A stretch of 64,000 bases of DNA from Kosakonia sp. H02 (GTDB lineage Bacteria > Pseudomonadota > Gammaproteobacteria > Enterobacterales > Enterobacteriaceae): NCBI GenBank assembly GCA_030704225.1, contig CP131915.1, positions 3,286,001 to 3,350,000 of the forward strand, written 5' to 3'. Every line of letters starts with the position of its first letter. Position 1 is the first letter of the stretch. Both the position numbers and the translations under genes were made by a program. Below are positions 52,449-61,129 of this stretch, piece after piece. Under the pieces are notes generated by a model. That model was not told the origin of the DNA and made no database searches. It saw nothing but the letters and a program-made list of their open reading frames with translations.

Positions 52449-52979
52449 ATGTTGCGATATTTGAACAAGTGCTCACGTGGGCGCGGTGCCTGGCTCTTGA
52501 TGGCACTGACGGCGTTTGCGCTTGAAATGGTTGCGCTGTGGTTCCAGCATGTCATGCTGCTGAAGCCCTGCGTTTTGTGTATTTATGAACGCTGCGCGCT
52601 ATTTGGCGTAATGGGCGCAGGTCTTGTAGGTGCAATTGCACCGAAAACGCCGCTTCGTTTTATTGCCCTTGCAATCTGGATCTACAGCGCCTGGCGCGGC
52701 ATCCAGCTTGCGTGGGAACACACCATGATTCAACTCCATCCCTCCCCCTTCCTGACTTGCGATTTTGCCGCGCGTTTCCCGACATGGCTTCCGCTGAACA
52801 AATGGCTGCCGCAGGTCTTTGTGGCATCCGGCGACTGCGCACAACGTCAGTGGGAGTTTCTGACGCTGGATATGCCGCAATGGCTGTTGGGGATTTTTGT
52901 CGCTTATCTGGTGGTGGCGCTGTTGGTGCTGATTGCCCAGCCGTTCAAACCGAAAAAACGCGATCTGTTTGGTCGCTAA
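52449..52979 (+). CDS. dsbB: Disulfide bond formation protein DsbB
   Basis: Four-span inner-membrane oxidase that reoxidises DsbA and passes electrons to quinone. Catalytic pair Cys41-Val-Leu-Cys44, plus the loop cysteines in SPFLTCDF and ASGDCAQRQW. The start MLRYLNKCS at 52449 is used instead of the methionine two codons earlier; 176 residues as in E. coli. Confidence 0.96.
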   Translation: MLRYLNKCSRGRGAWLLMALTAFALEMVALWFQHVMLLKPCVLCIYERCALFGVMGAGLVGAIAPKTPLRFIALAIWIYSAWRGIQLAWEHTMIQLHPSPFLTCDFAARFPTWLPLNKWLPQVFVASGDCAQRQWEFLTLDMPQWLLGIFVAYLVVALLVLIAQPFKPKKRDLFGR

Positions 52980-52982
52980 GAG

Positions 52983-53007
52983 AACGCTCCTTCGGGAGCG
53001 TTTTTGT
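52983..53007. terminator. Bidirectional terminator between dsbB and ycgN
   Basis: AACGCTCC/GGAGCGTT stem with a TTCG tetraloop, then T5. Confidence 0.9.
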
Positions 53008-53027
53008 TTTACATGCCGGGCCGATAG

Positions 53028-53489
53028 TCAATCCGCCCACTCAGGTTTGTTCAGAATGTGATCCTGCCAGTCGCGAACTTCTGATTCTTTAACAGCAATA
53101 TGGCGAACAGAAATACGTTCGGCGTGCATCGCCGCTTTTGAACCGGTACGCAGCGGGTGCCAGACAGGCAATGCTTTTCCTTCTGCCAGCAAACGATAAG
53201 CGCAGCTTGGCGGTAGCCATTCGAAAGTGGGTAAATTCTCGCGGGTCAGTTTGATGCAATCTGGCTCGAACTCGAAACGACGTTCATAGTTGCGGCATTG
53301 ACAGGTTTTGATATTCAACTGGCGGCAGGCAACGTTGGTGAAGTAAATTTCGTCGGTGTCTTCATCCATCAATTTATGCAGGCAACACTGTCCGCAGCCA
53401 TCACACAGCGACTCCCACTCCGCGTCCGTCATTTGGTCGAGAGTTTTGCTTTGCCAGAAAGGAGTGTCGCTCATAATAAAATCCGCCAT
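53028..53489 (-). CDS. ycgN: UPF0260 cysteine-cluster protein YcgN
   Basis: 153 residues, the same as E. coli. Conserved cysteines CDGCGQCC, NVACRQL and TCQCRNYERR suggest a metal or iron-sulfur site of the YkgJ type. Function unknown. E. coli has hlyE and umuDC between dsbB and ycgN; here they are next to each other. Confidence 0.93.
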   Translation of the reverse strand: MADFIMSDTPFWQSKTLDQMTDAEWESLCDGCGQCCLHKLMDEDTDEIYFTNVACRQLNIKTCQCRNYERRFEFEPDCIKLTRENLPTFEWLPPSCAYRLLAEGKALPVWHPLRTGSKAAMHAERISVRHIAVKESEVRDWQDHILNKPEWAD

Positions 53490-53567
53490 TGAAAACCAGG
53501 GTGCACCTTATAACCAGTCTGGCATGCGGATGCAAGTTTTGCCGCCCGATAAAGGCGGCAAACTGCG

Positions 53568-54227
53568 TCAAAGAACGCGGGTAGTGAGTGAAAGACCGTT
53601 AAAACTGACCTCCAGTTCATCACCACTGCTCAGCGGGCCAACACCTTCTGGCGTACCGGTCAGGATCACATCCCCGGCTTTCAGGGTGAAGAAACGGCTC
53701 ATATAAGCAATCAGCGGCACGATTTTATGGATCATATCGGCGGTGGTGCCTTGCTGACGGGCTTCGCCGTTGATTTTCAAGCCAAGCGAGGTGTTTTGCG
53801 GATCGCCGGTAAACTCCGCCGTCGGGATAAAACCGGAAATCGGGCATGAGTTATCAAACCCTTTTGCTTTTTCCCACGGCTGCCCTGCTTTCTTCATTTT
53901 ACCTTGCAGATCGCGCAACGTGAGATCCAGCGCCACGCCATAACCGGCAATGGCTTTACGGACATGCTCTTCGGTGGCCTGGCGCAGGGATGCGCCGATC
54001 AACACCGCCAGTTCCACTTCATGATGAACCGAACCGAAATCCTGCGGCAGTGCCAGTGGCTGGCGAAGATCGCAGAGTGCCGTTTCGGGTTTGATAAACA
54101 ACACCGGCTCTTCCGGGGTGGCGCTCCCCATCTCTTTAATATGCTTCGCATAGTTGCTGCCAACGCAAACCACTTTACTCACCGGGAAATCCAGCAGAGC
54201 GCCCTGCCAGTTATGATGTTGATACAT
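53568..54227 (-). CDS. ycgM: Fumarylacetoacetate hydrolase-family protein YcgM
   Basis: FAH-family metal-dependent enzyme, likely an oxaloacetate tautomerase or acylpyruvase by family (activity not proven here). Metal-site residues in HHEVELAVLIG and the terminal TGTPEGVGPL are present. The start MYQHHNWQGALLDFP at 54227 yields 219 residues as in E. coli; the open frame continues 26 codons upstream. Same strand as ycgL and ycgN. Confidence 0.92.
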   Translation of the reverse strand: MYQHHNWQGALLDFPVSKVVCVGSNYAKHIKEMGSATPEEPVLFIKPETALCDLRQPLALPQDFGSVHHEVELAVLIGASLRQATEEHVRKAIAGYGVALDLTLRDLQGKMKKAGQPWEKAKGFDNSCPISGFIPTAEFTGDPQNTSLGLKINGEARQQGTTADMIHKIVPLIAYMSRFFTLKAGDVILTGTPEGVGPLSSGDELEVSFNGLSLTTRVL

Positions 54228-54375
54228 GTACAGCCCCTCCGGTAACACATTGAACATGAGCGAAAAATGACTATCCGCGCCGTCCGGCGGTTTGTCAAAT
54301 GTCAAAATGTGCGTTGTGTCGTCGAAGGTAGAAAAAAGAAACGGCGGAAAATTCCGCCGTTATCAGTCTGCACGT

Positions 54376-54651
54376 TTATTCTTTACCGCTGGCGGCGAGA
54401 TGTTGTTTCAATAAATTTTCCTGCGGCGGAGGAAGCTGTAAATAATAGCCCTGGGTCGTTAAAGATTCTTTAACCTTTTCCAGATCCGCACCCGCCAGCT
54501 TTTTACTGCCGTCGAGGGGCAAAATCATCGCCAGCTGTGGCTGGCCGAAACTTTGCATTAATGTTTCGGGCACGCGGGAAAAGTCGTCCCTTTTTTCAAC
54601 ATACAGATAAGTCTGTTCACGTCGGGTACTTCGATAGATCACACAAAACAT
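54376..54651 (-). CDS. ycgL: YcgL-domain protein
   Basis: Small cytoplasmic protein (UPF0745) of 91 residues with the family core MFCVIYRSTRREQTYLYVEK, FGQPQLAMILPLDG and GYYLQLPPPQENLL. Function unknown. Divergent from minC with a 122-base gap, the arrangement conserved in enterics. Confidence 0.92.
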   Translation of the reverse strand: MFCVIYRSTRREQTYLYVEKRDDFSRVPETLMQSFGQPQLAMILPLDGSKKLAGADLEKVKESLTTQGYYLQLPPPQENLLKQHLAASGKE

Positions 54652-54773
54652 ACTTTTACTCGGAATTAGCGGGTGGTTACTTGCCTGAATATAACAGGGA
54701 CTATAACATGCCAGGTAGTCTTCAGAATATCACCCCGTTTTCGGGTGTTTATAGCAAAATGAGTAAGGTCAGG

Positions 54774-55466
54774 ATGTCAAATACGCCCATCGAGCTAAAA
54801 GGCAGTAGTTTTACCTTATCCGTGGTTCACTTGCATGATGCAAAACCCGAGGTTATTCGTCAGGCGTTAGAAGACAAAATCGCTCAGGCTCCTGCGTTTT
54901 TGCAACATGCTCCCGTTGTTGTGAATGTCTCCGCGCTGGAAGGCCCGATTAACTGGCCCCAGCTTCAGCAGAGCATTGCCGCAACAGGCCTGCACGTTGT
55001 CGGTATCAGCGGCTGTAAAGACGTTGAACTGAAAGCGGAAATCGAACGTGCCGGGTTTCCCATACTGACGGAAGGTAAAGAGAAAGCGCCACGCAAAGCG
55101 GCAGCCCCTGAACCAGTGTCAGTTGCTACTCCGATCACAAAAACACGATTGATTGATGCCCCGGTACGTTCCGGACAGCGCATTTATGCCCCAAATTGTG
55201 ATCTAATTGTTACCAACCACGTTAGCGCTGGCGCAGAATTAATCGCCGATGGCAATATTCACGTCTACGGCATGATGCGCGGCCGTGCGCTGGCGGGTGC
55301 GAGCGGTGATAAAGACACACAAATATTTTGCACACATCTCACGCCGGAGCTGGTCTCCATCGCGGGGGAATACTGGCTGAGCGATCAAATCCCGGCCGAA
55401 TTTTATGGCAAAGCGGCACGCCTGCAACTGGCGGGTAATGCTTTGACAGTTCAACCCTTAAATTAA
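54774..55466 (+). CDS. minC: Septum-site determining protein MinC
   Basis: FtsZ antagonist that blocks polar division. N-terminal FtsZ-binding domain (SSFTLSVVHLHDA), linker, C-terminal beta-helix with the MinD-binding HVYGMMRGRALAGASG. The frame is open far upstream, but MSNTPIELKGSSF at 54774 with AAGG before it is the family start; 230 residues. First gene of minCDE. Confidence 0.96.
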   Translation: MSNTPIELKGSSFTLSVVHLHDAKPEVIRQALEDKIAQAPAFLQHAPVVVNVSALEGPINWPQLQQSIAATGLHVVGISGCKDVELKAEIERAGFPILTEGKEKAPRKAAAPEPVSVATPITKTRLIDAPVRSGQRIYAPNCDLIVTNHVSAGAELIADGNIHVYGMMRGRALAGASGDKDTQIFCTHLTPELVSIAGEYWLSDQIPAEFYGKAARLQLAGNALTVQPLN

Positions 55467-55488
55467 GCCCTTTTAACAAGGAACTCCT

Positions 55489-56301
55489 ATGGCACGCATT
55501 ATTGTTGTTACTTCGGGTAAAGGGGGCGTTGGCAAGACCACCTCCAGCGCGGCCATCGCTACTGGTTTAGCCCAAAAGGGCAAGAAAACGGTCGTTATCG
55601 ACTTCGATATTGGGCTACGCAACCTTGATTTGATCATGGGCTGCGAACGCCGCGTTGTGTACGACTTCGTTAACGTCATCCAGGGCGACGCAACACTGAA
55701 CCAGGCGTTAATCAAAGATAAACGCACTGAGAATCTCTATATTCTCCCGGCGTCACAGACGCGCGACAAAGACGCCCTCACCCGCGAAGGCGTCGACAAA
55801 GTGCTCGAAGATCTGAAAAAAATGGATTTCGATTTCATCGTCTGTGACTCCCCGGCTGGCATCGAAACTGGCGCGCTGATGGCGCTCTACTTCGCCGATG
55901 AAGCCATTATCACCACCAACCCGGAAGTGTCGTCCGTGCGTGACTCTGACCGCATCCTCGGCATTCTCGCTTCCAAATCGCGTCGTGCTGAAAACGGTGA
56001 CGAACCGATCAAAGAGCACCTGCTGCTGACCCGCTACAACCCAGGCCGCGTTAACCGTGGTGACATGTTGAGCATGGAAGATGTGCTGGAAATCCTGCGC
56101 ATCAAATTGATTGGCGTGATCCCGGAGGATCAGTCTGTGTTGCGCGCGTCAAACCAGGGTGAACCGGTTATTCTGGATACCGACGCTGACGCTGGCAAAG
56201 CCTATGCCGATGCCGTGGATCGCCTGCTGGGAGAAGATCGTCCTTTCCGCTTCGTTGAAGAAGAGAAGAAAGGTTTCCTCAAACGCCTGTTCGGAGGATA
56301 A
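55489..56301 (+). CDS. minD: Septum-site determining ATPase MinD
   Basis: ParA-type membrane ATPase that recruits MinC and oscillates with MinE. Deviant Walker A GKGGVGKTT at residues 10-18, and the C-terminal membrane-targeting amphipathic helix KKGFLKRLFGG. 270 residues, the same as E. coli. Three bases from minE. Confidence 0.98.
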   Translation: MARIIVVTSGKGGVGKTTSSAAIATGLAQKGKKTVVIDFDIGLRNLDLIMGCERRVVYDFVNVIQGDATLNQALIKDKRTENLYILPASQTRDKDALTREGVDKVLEDLKKMDFDFIVCDSPAGIETGALMALYFADEAIITTNPEVSSVRDSDRILGILASKSRRAENGDEPIKEHLLLTRYNPGRVNRGDMLSMEDVLEILRIKLIGVIPEDQSVLRASNQGEPVILDTDADAGKAYADAVDRLLGEDRPFRFVEEEKKGFLKRLFGG

Positions 56302-56304
56302 GTT

Positions 56305-56571
56305 ATGGCATTACTCGACTTTTTTCTCTCCAGAAAAAAGAATACCGCCAACATCGCTAAAGAGCGCCTGCAAATTATCGTTGCAGAACGCCGCCGCAGT
56401 GACGCTGAACCGCATTATTTACCGCAGTTAAAGCGGGATATCCTGGAAGTAATTTGCAAATACGTGCAAATTGATCCGGAAATGGTGACAGTGCAACTGG
56501 AACAAAAAGGGGACGATATTTCCATTCTGGAACTTAACGTCACACTGCCGGAAGCAGAAGAAACGAAATAA
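56305..56571 (+). CDS. minE: Cell division topological specificity factor MinE
   Basis: Stimulates the MinD ATPase and sets mid-cell division. 88 residues: N-terminal membrane-binding MALLDFFLSRKK, contact helix NIAKERLQIIVAERR, then the dimerisation domain. Followed by a terminator. Confidence 0.98.
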   Translation: MALLDFFLSRKKNTANIAKERLQIIVAERRRSDAEPHYLPQLKRDILEVICKYVQIDPEMVTVQLEQKGDDISILELNVTLPEAEETK

Positions 56572-56591
56572 ATTCCGCTATTTCCGGCAAT

Positions 56592-56622
56592 AAAAAAAGG
56601 CAGAATGGTTTCTGCCTTTTTT
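56592..56622. terminator. Bidirectional terminator between minE and rnd
   Basis: GGCAGAA/TTCTGCC stem flanked by A7 and T6 runs. Confidence 0.92.
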
Positions 56623-56659
56623 GTTTATTCGATAAATACACTGTAATTATTTACAGTCT

Positions 56660-57787
56660 TTACCGCGGGTATTCTGCTAATAGTGTTTTTAGCTGATCGG
56701 CCATCACTTCCCCGCGCCAGCCGCTAATTAATTCCGGCAGTGCGTTTTGCGGTTTCAGTTTCCAGTGCCAGTTTAATAACTGATTAATCTGACGACGGGA
56801 TGCCAGCAACTCCGCGCTAATGTTTTCCTTTTCACTAATACTCTGCACCAGCGCTTTAATGGCTTTAAAGGCTTTACGATAACCCGGCATATCCATCAGG
56901 TTGAGCAGCGGTTCCGGCAGAGCGTCTTCCGGTAGCGCCTGCGCCTGGGCAACCAGCGCCAGCAGAGTTTTACCGTGAAAGCGGATTTCGCTGCCGGAAA
57001 GGCCGATGCTGTCCAGCTCGCCCATGCTGCCCGGCAGATAACGCGCAACGGCCCACAGATTCTCTTCCCGCACCACAAAGTTCACCGCCAGGTCGCGCTC
57101 GCGGGCTTTACGCAGACGCCAGCCGGCCAGCAATTGTAAACAGGCAAGCTGGCGCGTACGCAACTGCCAGGCGTTGGTGATTTCACGCCACGCCTCTTCC
57201 GGTGCCAACACCTCCAGGCGGCGTTGCATCATCAGGCGACACTCATCGAGCGCGGCGTCAAGCCTGCCCACCTGTTCCGTTTCCGCCATCAGCTTGCCGG
57301 CTATCGGCAATAAGTACCAGACGTCGGCGGCGGCGTAATCACACTGACGTTCAGTCAACGGGCGCGCCAGCCAGTCGGTGCGGGATTCGCTTTTATCAAT
57401 CACCAGCCCGGTGAACTCTTCCACCATCGCGGCAAATCCCCAGGAGAGCGGGCGACCACAAAAGGCGGCGAGGATTTGCGTGTCGATCATCGGTTGCGGC
57501 TGTACACCAAAAGCGTTAAGGAAAACCTCCAGATCTTCGCTTCCCGCGTGCAGATATTTCGTCACGGCAGTATTGATGAGCAAGTCGCGAAACGGCGTCC
57601 AGTCGGTGATGGTCAGCGGATCGATCAGCGCCACACGTTCGCCGTCATACAGCTGAATCAGCCCCAGTTGCGGATAGTAAGTGCGGGTACGGACAAATTC
57701 GGTATCCAGGGCAATGGCTGGAAACGTACTGGCGGCTTCACACAGCGTCGCCAGCGCGTCGTTCGACGTTATCATCTGGTAATTCAA
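56660..57787 (-). CDS. rnd: Ribonuclease D
   Basis: 3'-5' exoribonuclease in tRNA 3' maturation. DEDD exonuclease domain (ALDTEFVRTRTYYPQ at residues about 26-40; HAGSEDLEV; DYAAADVWYLLPI), then two HRDC-type helical domains. 375 residues as in E. coli. In E. coli K-12 rnd and minE are far apart; here they are adjacent, as in Salmonella. Confidence 0.96.
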   Translation of the reverse strand: MNYQMITSNDALATLCEAASTFPAIALDTEFVRTRTYYPQLGLIQLYDGERVALIDPLTITDWTPFRDLLINTAVTKYLHAGSEDLEVFLNAFGVQPQPMIDTQILAAFCGRPLSWGFAAMVEEFTGLVIDKSESRTDWLARPLTERQCDYAAADVWYLLPIAGKLMAETEQVGRLDAALDECRLMMQRRLEVLAPEEAWREITNAWQLRTRQLACLQLLAGWRLRKARERDLAVNFVVREENLWAVARYLPGSMGELDSIGLSGSEIRFHGKTLLALVAQAQALPEDALPEPLLNLMDMPGYRKAFKAIKALVQSISEKENISAELLASRRQINQLLNWHWKLKPQNALPELISGWRGEVMADQLKTLLAEYPR

Positions 57788-57813
57788 ATCATTTTCTCTT
57801 CAGTTTGCGCCCA

Positions 57814-57839
57814 TAAAAAACGCCGGCTTAACCGGCGTT
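57814..57839 (-). terminator. fadD terminator
   Basis: On the minus strand AACGCCGG, a TTAAG loop, CCGGCGTT and six T, 18 bases after the fadD stop. Confidence 0.9.
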
Positions 57840-57857
57840 CGCAAGGCTAACCATAGC

Positions 57858-59543
57858 TCAGGCGGTATTGTCCACTTTGCCGCGCGCTTCGTCACGCAAT
57901 TCTCGCCGCAAAATCTTACCCACGTTTGATTTTGGCAGCTCATCGCGGAATTCAACCTGCTTCGGCACCTTGTAACCGGTCAGTTGTCGGCGGCAAAAAG
58001 CGATCAGCGCCTCTTCACTCAGAGAAGCCTCTTTTTTCACCACAAAGAGTTTCACTGCTTCGCCGCTGTTTGTAGAAGGTACGCCGACCGCCGCCACCTC
58101 TTTCACGCCCGAATGTTGCATCACCACATCTTCGATTTCATTCGGATAGACATTAAAACCGGAGACCAGAATCATATCTTTTTTGCGGTCAACAATACGC
58201 AGAAAGCCTTCATCGTCCATCACCGCAATATCGCCGGTGTGCAACCAGCCATCGCGCAGGATCTCATCCGTCGCGTCAGGTCGCTGCCAGTAACCCAGCA
58301 TCACCTGCGGCCCTTTCACGCACAGTTCGCCCGGTTCGCCATGCGGCACTTCATTATCGTCGTCATCAACCAGTTTGGCTTCCGTCGACGGTACAGGCAG
58401 ACCAATACTGCCGCTGTGATAGTCAATATCATGCGGGTTAACGCTAACCAGCGGCGCACACTCCGTCAGGCCATAACCTTCCAGCAGATATTGCCCGGTC
58501 AGTTTTATCCAGCGTTCGGCGACCGCCTGTTGCACCGGCATCCCGCCACCGGCCGAGAGATGCAACGAGGAGAAGTCGAGCTTCGTAAACTCGTCATTGT
58601 TCAGCAGCGCATTAAACAGCGTGTTCACGCCGGTCATGGCGGTAAACGGATATTTGCTGAGCTCTTTTACCAGCCCCGGAATATCGCGCGGGTTGGTGAT
58701 AAGCAAATTTTGCCCGCCGAGTTCGATAAACAGCAGGCAGTTCATGGTCAGGGCGAAAATGTGATACAGCGGCAGTGCGGTGACCACCAGCTCTTTACCA
58801 CAGCGCAATAATGGCCCGTAGGTCGCATTTACCTGTTCAAGGTTAGCCAGCATATTGCGGTGGGTCAGCATCGCCCCTTTCGCCACGCCCGTCGTCCCGC
58901 CGGTATATTGCAGAAACGCCAGGTCATCGGCGACCACTTCAGGTTTGACATACTGCATACGGTAGCCGTTATGCAGCGCCCGGCGAAATGAGATAGCATC
59001 CGGCAGATGGTATTTCGGTACCAGCCGTTTAACGTATTTCACGACAAAGTTCACCAGCGTGCCTTTCGCCGTGGAGAGCTGATCGCCCATGCGCGTCAGA
59101 ATCACGTGGCGCACCTGCGTTTTATCAACCACTTTTTCCAGCGTGTGGGCAAAGTTGGAGACGATAACAATCGCCGCTGCGCCGCTGTCGTTGAGTTGAT
59201 GTTCCAGTTCGCGCGGGGTGTAGAGCGGGTTCACATTCACCACAATCATGCCTGCACGCAAAATGCCAAACAGCGCAACGGGATATTGCAGCAGGTTTGG
59301 CATCATTAACGCGACGCGATCGCCCTTCTGTAACCCGAGCCCTTGCTGAAGATAGGCGGCAAACGCGCGGCTACGCTCTTCCAGTTTACGGAACGTCATC
59401 ACTTCGCCCATATTGATAAACGCGGGCTGATCGGCATAGCGGGTGGTGGAGTGCTCAAATAATTCAACCAGGGATTGATAACGGTCGGGGTTGATCTCCG
59501 CTGGCACATCGGCGGGATAACGATTTAACCAAACCTTCTTCAA
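57858..59543 (-). CDS. fadD: Long-chain fatty-acid-CoA ligase
   Basis: Activates imported long-chain fatty acids to acyl-CoA at the inner membrane. AMP-binding P-loop YTGGTTGVAKGA, YGLTECAPLVSVNP, the FACS motif GWLHTGDIAVMDDEGFLRIVDRKKD (in two parts) and a C-terminal PKSNVGKILRRELRDE. It starts with TTG at 59543, as in E. coli, with GAGG 7 bases upstream; 561 residues. The longer ATG frame to 59576 is rejected. A FadR operator lies 73 bases upstream. Confidence 0.96.
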   Translation of the reverse strand: MKKVWLNRYPADVPAEINPDRYQSLVELFEHSTTRYADQPAFINMGEVMTFRKLEERSRAFAAYLQQGLGLQKGDRVALMMPNLLQYPVALFGILRAGMIVVNVNPLYTPRELEHQLNDSGAAAIVIVSNFAHTLEKVVDKTQVRHVILTRMGDQLSTAKGTLVNFVVKYVKRLVPKYHLPDAISFRRALHNGYRMQYVKPEVVADDLAFLQYTGGTTGVAKGAMLTHRNMLANLEQVNATYGPLLRCGKELVVTALPLYHIFALTMNCLLFIELGGQNLLITNPRDIPGLVKELSKYPFTAMTGVNTLFNALLNNDEFTKLDFSSLHLSAGGGMPVQQAVAERWIKLTGQYLLEGYGLTECAPLVSVNPHDIDYHSGSIGLPVPSTEAKLVDDDDNEVPHGEPGELCVKGPQVMLGYWQRPDATDEILRDGWLHTGDIAVMDDEGFLRIVDRKKDMILVSGFNVYPNEIEDVVMQHSGVKEVAAVGVPSTNSGEAVKLFVVKKEASLSEEALIAFCRRQLTGYKVPKQVEFRDELPKSNVGKILRRELRDEARGKVDNTA

Positions 59544-59615
59544 TGCATCACCTCTAAAATGAGTATTTCGTGTCATCGCAACCCCAATTCACAAACAAGT
59601 CATTAACATAATATT

Positions 59616-59632
59616 AACTCAGCGTACCAGTT
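59616..59632. promoter_or_regulatory. FadR operator upstream of fadD
   Basis: On the minus strand AACTGGTACGCTGAGTT, a 17-bp site matching the known fadD operator form (AxCTGGTxxGxTGAGTT). Predicts repression by FadR, released by acyl-CoA. Confidence 0.82.
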
Positions 59633-59700
59633 TAGAAATTAACCGAATGGAAGGTTGCGAAGCGCGTCACTAATTATTTTTCTTATAAATCAACCAATAC

Positions 59701-59724
59701 AAAAACAGCGGCCTGGCCGCTGTT
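59701..59724 (-). terminator. yeaY terminator
   Basis: AACAGCGG/CCGCTGTT stem with a 5-base loop and a T5 run on the minus strand, just after yeaY. Confidence 0.85.
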
Positions 59725-59748
59725 CATTTTTCCTGAGAAAACAAGAAA

Positions 59749-60336
59749 TTACTCTGTCACGACCGTCTGAACGCGGGCAGGCTCAGGTGGATACCAGCCC
59801 CACGCGCCGTACCCTGTACGCCAGGGATGCGGCCCAGCGCCCCAGAACCAGGGATCGATCGGCTGCGGCGGCAACATGACCTGCTGGGCTAAGTGCCAGC
59901 GTTTGTAGCCGTTAACCTGCATCACCATAAATTTGTAGGGCGCGTTACCGACTTTACCGTCGACGGTGCCGGTGATTGAGCCGACCACCGTGACCAGTTG
60001 ATTACGGAAATCAACCGGGTCGAGGAAGCCGTTCACATCCGCATAGATGCGCCCAACAGACGCTTCACCCAGCACCGGGCGGGCTCCGCTATCAAGCGGT
60101 ACGGAGGCGATTTCCAGCCGGGTTTTCCCCTGCTGATTCTGAATATCAATCACTTTGCCGCCGAAGCGCGCTTCCTGGCCGACATACAGCGACGGCGCAT
60201 TCATTACCCGGACAAGATCTTCCTGCGGTGTCGCACTGGATCCTTTAATCGCGTCAGGCACAGTAACACAACCACTTAACACCGCCGTTGCCAGCCCTGC
60301 CAGCAACCAGCGCATAACTCTTTTTTGACTCGCCAT
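59749..60336 (-). CDS. yeaY: Slp-family outer-membrane lipoprotein YeaY
   Basis: 195-residue lipoprotein: lipobox VLSG-Cys22, followed by the Slp-family beta domain (SLYVGQEARFGGKVIDIQNQ, GFLDPVDFRNQLVTVVG) and an aromatic/glycine-rich C-terminus ending ARVQTVVTE. In E. coli it is controlled by sigma-E. Lies 36 bases after tsaB. Confidence 0.92.
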   Translation of the reverse strand: MASQKRVMRWLLAGLATAVLSGCVTVPDAIKGSSATPQEDLVRVMNAPSLYVGQEARFGGKVIDIQNQQGKTRLEIASVPLDSGARPVLGEASVGRIYADVNGFLDPVDFRNQLVTVVGSITGTVDGKVGNAPYKFMVMQVNGYKRWHLAQQVMLPPQPIDPWFWGAGPHPWRTGYGAWGWYPPEPARVQTVVTE

Positions 60337-60372
60337 GATGCGACCCCTTAACTCAGTTGGTACTACTGAGAT

Positions 60373-61071
60373 TCATTCACGACCTGGAAGTTTCTTCCAC
60401 GCCACTTCGTTACGCAAATAAACCGGCTCGGCATGCTCGACAGCGACCGTTTTCTGCGCGGCGAGGAGTTGGCGGGCAATGGGCAACATATCTTCCGCTG
60501 CCGGAAGCAGGATTTCGCCATCGGTTAACGTCACTGCGCTATTAGTAGCCGCCATATCCGGCCATGCGGGCCAGCCAGTGCCGACCGTCGCCCAGTTGCC
60601 GTCAAGCTGTTGCAGACGCTCACTTACCGCGTCGGGTTTGAGCACCGCTTCTGTCTCTTCACCCTGCCAGACACCGTCTGCATCACGCTGATACTCAGCC
60701 CAGTAAACTTCCCCCATGCGCGCATCAATTGCGGCCAGCACGCGGGTTGCGCCCGTTTTACGCCAGGCACCTTGCGCCATCGTCGCGAGCGTCGAAACGC
60801 CGATCATCGGCAGTTCCGCGCCGAGCGCCAGACCTTGCGCAATACCAATACCAATGCGTACGCCGGTAAAACTGCCGGGGCCGCGACCAAAGGCAAGCGC
60901 ATCAAGTTCATGTAATTTTAGTTCAGCATCGCCCAGCACATCCCGGACCAGCGGCAGGATGCGTTGCGTATGTTCGCGAGGGCAAAGTTCGAAGTGAGCG
61001 AAGGTTGTACCATCGTTGCACAGGGCAACAGAACAGGCTTCTGTGGCGGTATCAATAGCCAGAATTCGCAT
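60373..61071 (-). CDS. tsaB: tRNA threonylcarbamoyladenosine protein TsaB
   Basis: Scaffold partner of TsaD and TsaE in the essential t6A37 tRNA modification; ASKHA fold without own catalysis. Residues 1-20 ILAIDTATEACSVAL and FGRGPGSFTGVRIGIGIAQG around 68-85 are the family marks. 232 residues (E. coli 231). Confidence 0.95.
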   Translation of the reverse strand: MRILAIDTATEACSVALCNDGTTFAHFELCPREHTQRILPLVRDVLGDAELKLHELDALAFGRGPGSFTGVRIGIGIAQGLALGAELPMIGVSTLATMAQGAWRKTGATRVLAAIDARMGEVYWAEYQRDADGVWQGEETEAVLKPDAVSERLQQLDGNWATVGTGWPAWPDMAATNSAVTLTDGEILLPAAEDMLPIARQLLAAQKTVAVEHAEPVYLRNEVAWKKLPGRE

Positions 61072-61129
61072 GGGTATAGCAGTCCACTTTCAACAAAATG
61101 GCGCGCATCTTACCACAGTCCGCAGCAAA

